DNA from: a bacterium
GTDB taxonomy: Bacteria > KSB1 > UBA2214
Direction of reading: 5' to 3'
Assembly (NCBI GenBank): GCA_029560815.1
Contig: JAKQKF010000284.1
Span: 1-27,581, forward strand
DNA: 27,581 nucleotides
The number at the start of each line of letters is the position of its first letter. Positions within the stretch are counted from its first letter, which is position 1. Under the pieces are notes generated by a model. That model was not told where the DNA came from and did no database searches. It was given only the letters and a program-made list of their open reading frames with translations. Positions 23,277-27,581 of this stretch are shown one piece after another. Both the position numbers and the translations under genes were made by a program.

Positions 23277-25820
23277 CTAAAAGTAGCGGTCATATCGTAT
23301 CCTGAAGAGGCTGTCGTGGTCATGCCCGCCATCCTGGCCCGCGTTATCGTATTGCCAGAACTGTCCTTCAGCCATGAGGGAGTTGCCCGGGCTGATATGC
23401 CAGCGCGCCCCCAGCCGGTACTGATTACGGCTGGTCTCCAGATCATCCCCGGCCAGCCGGCGGGTTACCTGGACCAGCCGTAACTCCGCTGTGGCGCTGA
23501 GACGTTCCTCCAGCCAGCGGTACTCCCCGGTCAGGCCCCAGGTGCTGAAATCAACGGGCTGAAAACTGGCCCCCTCGCTGTGATTGCCGCTGTAGCTGAG
23601 GGTGGTGACCAGCGGGAAAGGATACCGGCTGGTCAGCGACAGGAGAACAATCCGGTTGGAGAGATCGGGCGAGTAAAAGCCACCCGTGCGCTCCTCCTTG
23701 AACTCGTCAATATTCCGGCTGCTGATATAGCCCGCGCTCAACTGATGGGCGGCGTCGAGAAGCTGGAACTCCTGATTGGCCTGCAGGACAAAATCACGAA
23801 ACCAGCTCTTCTCACGTTCATCGCGGGTGATCAGGGTGTCCAATACCGTACTGATGGCGATGCTCTCCTGGCTCGTTTCGCGCAGGTGATTGTCGCGCAG
23901 CTGATCGCGCATGCTGACGCTGAGCTGGGGATAGGGTGCACCCGGAAAAAGCGAGAGGCCATAATTGAGCGTTCTCAAGTTGATCGAAGGATTGCCATCC
24001 AGTCGGCTGAAATTATCATCATAGCGCTCATAGCCGAGGTTAAGAAACAGCTTGTTCCTGTAAAGACGGAAGCGGTCCTGAATATAGAGGCCGCGCAGAT
24101 CCTTGCGCAGCCAGGGATTGGCGAGCGAGAGATATTCATCGCCGATGGAACGGTAGCCGATATTGATCGCATGACCCCACTGGTTGAACTGGGCATTCAG
24201 GAACCAGGCGATGGAGCTGCGGGCCCCGGGATCGAGCGGGACAGTACTGTCATTAATGATCAGAATATCAGCCAGATCTGCCGGATCTATGGGAAGTTCT
24301 GTGTCATCGTTAAATATCTGCTTGATGTCTTCCGTCGTTGCCGGCCCGTAGGATATGTCCCGCGTAAGCAGGCTCAGCGCGGCAGCTCCGGTGAAAACCA
24401 GCCTTCCATCGAGGATTGCCAGTTTGATGTCCGGCCCCAGGACCAGATTGTCCTTGGGCTGATAGCCCATCCGGATGGAGGAGGAATCATCGCGAATTTT
24501 CGCCATGGTGACGCCGAGCTGAAAGACTTCGCCGTCGCCCAGGCTGGGCCGCACACCGAGGATGGATTGGCTGAACGTGCCATAGCGGAGGGGTGTGGAG
24601 CGGCCGGAATCATCCGTGGTGAAGGTGGTCTGCACCGACCGCTGCAGCTCGCCGTAGACGAGATCGACGTTGACCAGTCCGAGGTGGAGATAACCGGTGA
24701 GGCCTCTCACCCGCCGCCCCGCGAGGATCAGCTCCTGCAGCCGGGGATAGCTGTCGCCGATGCTTGCGCCGGCCAGCCGGTTGCCGATGCTGAAGCTGAA
24801 GCGGTTGCGGGGTTGATAGTGCCGGCTCTCCAGCGAAGTGAGAAACAGCCCGCCGCGATAATTAAAACTGCTCACCTGACCCGAAAAATCGAGCCCGGCC
24901 ATGGCGACGCCCTCGCTCCCGCCGCCATAGCTCTCCTGGAGCATATCGGCATAGGCGTGCGCCTGAAAATCCTTTTTGCCTTGTGCCGCTGGCATGGACC
25001 CGGCGCGCGCTTCATCCGCTTCGACGAAGAAGCGGAAGCGCAGCAGAGGCAGCAGCCTCCCGCCCGTGTCGGCAGCCTTGACGGCCACAGTATGGGGGCC
25101 CGGGGAGAGCGGGGGAGGATCGATCGAGATGAGCGCATCGCTAATCTCCGCCTGGCGGGTGACCTCGCGGCCATCCATGACGATGCGAACGCTGGCGGGA
25201 TTGATGGCTGATGATGTGGAAAAATAAGAGATCACGATCATTACATCATCAGCGGCCAGGGTGGCGTCCCGGTCAGGAGAGAGCAGCTGCAGGGTATCTC
25301 CTTGCGCCGGAGACGCAGGGAGAGCTGAGGGCGGAGGTACCGCCGGGGCTTTGGCGGGCGCTGGCCGGGGGGAGGGACGGGTTTCAACGGTGGCCGGCTT
25401 GACTGGTGCGGGCGGGGCCCCCTGTACGATCTTTAACTTGAAGGGGTTGTTGTAGGGATTGATCTCCGGCCAGGTGAGCATCGACTGATCGTCCAGCAGA
25501 ACGGAGATGAAGTAGGAGAGCTGGGCGCCGGTCACAAAGCGTCCCGGAATCTCGCCCCGCCACACGGGGGGCTGACTGACCAGGTCGATAGCACGGTAGG
25601 TGGTCTCCCCTTCGCCGCGGAAGTAGAGCTTGCCCATCATTACCGTCCTGCCGGCGTTGGTGATGCTGACCTGTACGGGCAGGTTTTGCCCGGCCGGCGC
25701 TTGCCCCGGGGGGAGGTGCTGCAGGGCCGGCTGGGCCTGCAGAGGAAGAGAGCCCAGGCAGAAGAACAGGGCCAGGAGGAGGGAGAGGGGGTGGTGCCGT
25801 CGTTCCGTGATCGGAAACAT
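23277..25820 (-). CDS. Large outer-membrane beta-barrel protein with N-terminal Ig-like domains
   Basis: The 847-residue protein has a signal peptide (about 1-30, ending LPLQAQ). An Ig/FN3-like domain (about 35-130) is followed by a Pro/Ala-rich linker (about 135-175) and a second Ig-like segment with VRIVMDGREVTRQAEIS and LSPGPHTVAVKAADTGG (about 205-265). The remaining roughly 560 residues have repeated amphipathic strands with many aromatic and Arg/Tyr residues, and the last residues (FRIRYDRYF) fit a barrel-closing strand. It probably forms a large barrel with periplasmic Ig domains; no plug or TonB box is seen. ATG at 25820 has GGGG a few bases upstream; ATG at 25835 overlaps the preceding stop region. 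It lies between FecR and cyclase genes in the operon. Confidence 0.75.
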   Translation of the reverse strand: MFPITERRHHPLSLLLALFFCLGSLPLQAQPALQHLPPGQAPAGQNLPVQVSITNAGRTVMMGKLYFRGEGETTYRAIDLVSQPPVWRGEIPGRFVTGAQLSYFISVLLDDQSMLTWPEINPYNNPFKLKIVQGAPPAPVKPATVETRPSPRPAPAKAPAVPPPSALPASPAQGDTLQLLSPDRDATLAADDVMIVISYFSTSSAINPASVRIVMDGREVTRQAEISDALISIDPPPLSPGPHTVAVKAADTGGRLLPLLRFRFFVEADEARAGSMPAAQGKKDFQAHAYADMLQESYGGGSEGVAMAGLDFSGQVSSFNYRGGLFLTSLESRHYQPRNRFSFSIGNRLAGASIGDSYPRLQELILAGRRVRGLTGYLHLGLVNVDLVYGELQRSVQTTFTTDDSGRSTPLRYGTFSQSILGVRPSLGDGEVFQLGVTMAKIRDDSSSIRMGYQPKDNLVLGPDIKLAILDGRLVFTGAAALSLLTRDISYGPATTEDIKQIFNDDTELPIDPADLADILIINDSTVPLDPGARSSIAWFLNAQFNQWGHAINIGYRSIGDEYLSLANPWLRKDLRGLYIQDRFRLYRNKLFLNLGYERYDDNFSRLDGNPSINLRTLNYGLSLFPGAPYPQLSVSMRDQLRDNHLRETSQESIAISTVLDTLITRDEREKSWFRDFVLQANQEFQLLDAAHQLSAGYISSRNIDEFKEERTGGFYSPDLSNRIVLLSLTSRYPFPLVTTLSYSGNHSEGASFQPVDFSTWGLTGEYRWLEERLSATAELRLVQVTRRLAGDDLETSRNQYRLGARWHISPGNSLMAEGQFWQYDNAGQDGGHDHDSLFRIRYDRYF

Positions 25821-25836
25821 AGAGCCCCTTTGCATG

Positions 25837-26511
25837 CTATTTGGTATATCTGATTTTCAGATGCTTTTTCTCGCCCGCGTCATTCTGGTATTCGAGGTCG
25901 AGCTCCTGAACCTCATCCTCCGCCGCCCAGTTATCGAATTCTGTGGTCGCCGTGACCTCCGGCTGGCTCCGTTTGGCCGCCCGGCCGGTTTCGCCCTTTT
26001 TCACCAGCACCGAACCCAGCTGATTATAGAGCTGGATGATGCCCTCGATGCCGATGATGACGGTCTCGCCGTTTTCGTCGATCATCCCGTAGAATTCGGT
26101 TCCCTTGACCGCCGCGACGCTGGAGGGGGTCTCGAGCTGAAATCCACCGCGCCCCGGCACGACCCTGCTCCACATCTGGCCCATTTCCATCAGAACGCGC
26201 TTGTGCAGTCCCTTTTCGGTCGTGGTGGTCTCGATCCGGACCTCGGAATCGGCGCGGATTTTCATCATGGTTTTGTCGTCCAGAAAGACGATCGCCACCA
26301 GTCCGTTCGCTCCGGTGCGGATCTGGTCCTGGTTATGGAGCCGTGCGCCCTTTTTGAGGGGGCTCCAATCCGCTGCAGATGACTTGACCTGGGCTTCCCC
26401 GGTCACCTTGAGCACAAAAGCAACCTCTATGTTCTCGCTGCGGGCCGGCTGGAAAAGAACAAAACAGCAAAGCGCTGCGATAATCCCTGACACTCGGTTG
26501 ATGGTCTGCAT
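25837..26511 (-). CDS. Secreted FecR-domain protein (second)
   Basis: The 224-residue protein has a signal sequence (about 1-25). A FecR domain at about 30-150 has KKGARLHNQDQIRTGANGLV, IVFLDDKTMMKIRADSEV and LETPSSVAAVKGTEFYGM. A charged C-terminal tail of about 70 residues follows. As with the other FecR protein here, there is no FecI-type sigma factor or cytoplasmic segment, so it is likely a periplasmic module. GAGAGGAT lies a few bases before the ATG. The gaps are 18 bases to the upstream gene and 16 to the barrel gene, so cotranscription is almost certain. FecR-CHASE2 cyclase neighbours are known in several phyla, suggesting FecR may feed the CHASE2 sensor. Confidence 0.85.
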   Translation of the reverse strand: MQTINRVSGIIAALCCFVLFQPARSENIEVAFVLKVTGEAQVKSSAADWSPLKKGARLHNQDQIRTGANGLVAIVFLDDKTMMKIRADSEVRIETTTTEKGLHKRVLMEMGQMWSRVVPGRGGFQLETPSSVAAVKGTEFYGMIDENGETVIIGIEGIIQLYNQLGSVLVKKGETGRAAKRSQPEVTATTEFDNWAAEDEVQELDLEYQNDAGEKKHLKIRYTK

Positions 26512-26529
26512 GATCCTCTCCTTTAGCGC

Positions 26530-27581
26530 TTATTCGACCCGGGATTCGATCAATTTGTACTCCCCGGTGGAGAGCTTGATCATAATGGCCTGCAGCTGTT
26601 CATGGGTTATCCAGCGGCCATTGAGCCAGTAGCGGCCGGTGAGGGTAAAACCGTCCAGTTCTCCGCCGCTGCGGAAAAAGAGCGCCGGTTCCGCGCCAAC
26701 AGAGGGACGCAGGCTGGTGAGCATCTCGCCCAGTGCGATAGTGGCCTCCAGGCTGCGTTTGCCGCCCGCATCGATCCTGAATGACCAGATCTCGCTCGGA
26801 AACTCGGCGTCAGCGCCCGAGCTCGGCGCCAGCCCCGTGATCCGCCAGTAATAGATCTTGCCGTCCTCGAGCGGCCAGGCCCCGGCCGGGGGATAGAGAT
26901 AGTGCGTGCCGTTGATATATTCGGCACCGTCGAGTGCGACTCCGCCGCTCCTGGCCGGATCGACGACGAAAATGCGCTCGAAGCGGATGCGGTCCTGAAT
27001 GATTTCCGCGGGGCTGGCCGAATCGTGCACGTCCGCCAGCTTTTCCGCAATGGTCAATTTAAAACGGTCGATATTCGAGGTCCAGCGGAAGAGGGGAAAG
27101 AGAGCCGGCGTGACACCGGGCAGTGAACGGTCGGCAGGCTCGCCGGGTCCGATCAAATCGAGACTGGTGGGATTGGAGAGATCGAACTCGATATAGGTAT
27201 CGGAGGGAGTAAAACCGGCACCGGTACAGGGTCTGATCACGAAGGTGAAACGGTAGACCCCGGAAGGGAGCTTGCCGGTGGCGAGGATTTTGGCCTGCAC
27301 CTCCTCGCCGCTCTCCTCAATGTTGTACTCATCAAGAGAAAACTGCTGCGCCTGCGAAAAGAGGTTGACGTTGGTGATGCGGATGGTCTGGCCGGCGGCG
27401 AGCGTGAAGGGATTGGTCGTCCCGCTCGCCAGGAGCTGTGGAGTGCCGCCTTCCTGCTTGCTCAAATCCATATGCAGGCAGCAGATGCGGGGGCTTGCCG
27501 CCGTGTTGACGATCGAGACACTAAAGATCTCGTTGGTCGCTCTGCCGCGCCCGGTAAAGTTGAAATCGCTGAGGAAAAAGA
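26530..27581 (-). CDS. Secreted FN3-like protein of unknown function, 5' end cut by window
   Basis: At least 350 residues are visible. The frame is open to the window edge: translating upstream of Met at 27471 gives an unbroken stretch including FNFTGRGRATNEIFSVSIVN, so the gene starts beyond 27581 and Met 27471 is internal. The middle part resembles a fibronectin type III-like domain, with PLFRWTSNIDRFKLTI and YYWRITGLAP. The N-terminal part is beta-rich (SGVYRFTFVIRP). The C-terminal end (WLNGRWITHEQLQAIM) is short and helical. I recognise no characterised family. It is upstream of the FecR gene by 18 bases and so is the first gene visible of the cyclase operon; its export signal is outside the window. 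Confidence 0.7.
   Translation of the reverse strand, partial: FFLSDFNFTGRGRATNEIFSVSIVNTAASPRICCLHMDLSKQEGGTPQLLASGTTNPFTLAAGQTIRITNVNLFSQAQQFSLDEYNIEESGEEVQAKILATGKLPSGVYRFTFVIRPCTGAGFTPSDTYIEFDLSNPTSLDLIGPGEPADRSLPGVTPALFPLFRWTSNIDRFKLTIAEKLADVHDSASPAEIIQDRIRFERIFVVDPARSGGVALDGAEYINGTHYLYPPAGAWPLEDGKIYYWRITGLAPSSGADAEFPSEIWSFRIDAGGKRSLEATIALGEMLTSLRPSVGAEPALFFRSGGELDGFTLTGRYWLNGRWITHEQLQAIMIKLSTGEYKLIESRVE

Noticed and set aside
23580..25211. A 543-residue plus-strand frame opposite the large barrel gene
   Set aside because: Shadow of the minus-strand barrel gene, whose neighbours and signal peptide are coherent. No start signal or domain is seen on the plus strand.
1..27581. CRISPR arrays, insertion sequences, tRNA or phage attachment sites
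   Set aside because: No regularly spaced repeats, transposase or integrase motifs, terminal inverted repeats or tRNA cloverleaf patterns were seen on reading both strands.

Overview
The window looks like chromosomal DNA of a Gram-negative (diderm) bacterium with fairly high G+C. It is rich in outer-membrane and periplasmic proteins: OmpA-like, beta-barrels, CsgG, LPP20/FlgT-like, FecR, S-layer-homology (SLH), an adaptor/permease export pair, and a metalloprotease with a FlgD/T9SS-like tail. This mix resembles lineages of the FCB group or neighbouring uncultured phyla (KSB1, Calditrichota and Zixibacteria-like). That placement is inference from gene content; there is no rRNA in the window.

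Layout. (1) 1-1044: 3' part of a PilX-like pilus-assembly protein, cut by the window edge, then a bidirectional terminator. (2) 1258-3565, minus strand: a small beta-barrel protein and a coiled-coil OmpA-family protein with its own sigma70-like promoter. (3) 3768-7875, minus strand: a tight operon of ECF sigma factor, zinc-finger anti-sigma factor, Spy/CnrX-like periplasmic sensor, MacA-like adaptor and MacB/FtsX-type permease, with no ATPase gene. (4) 7876-8268: a 393-base regulatory region. (5) 8269-13553, plus strand: LPP20-like, TPR+SLH lipoprotein, LPP20/FlgT-like, CsgG/FlgT-like and secreted FecR proteins. These look like flagellar H-ring (FlgO/P/T) relatives, but no flagellar gene is present. 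(6) 13558-19123, plus strand: AI-2E family permease, PDZ/radical-SAM DUF512 protein, the GTPase Der, and an MXAN_6640-like metalloprotease. (7) 19124-19548: an AT-richer noncoding stretch with a sigma70-like promoter, a run of hairpins and a sigma54-like promoter. (8) 19549-20853: a beta-barrel/coiled-coil/CpoB-TPR fusion, closed by a strong bidirectional terminator. (9) 20917-27581, minus strand: an operon of FN3-like secreted protein (cut by the edge), second FecR protein, large beta-barrel protein, CHASE2 adenylate cyclase and a 63-residue protein.

Three multi-gene envelope systems stand out: the sigma/anti-sigma/sensor/export operon, the FlgOPT-like-SLH-FecR cluster, and the FecR-barrel-CHASE2 cyclase operon. 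The cyclase has an intact class III catalytic set. Upstream of the FlgOPT-like cluster is a near-consensus CRP site placed exactly at -41.5 relative to a possible -10 box. One hypothesis is therefore that envelope sensing by the CHASE2 cyclase controls the other FecR-containing cluster through cAMP. No CRISPR array, tRNA, rRNA, transposase or phage gene was seen.
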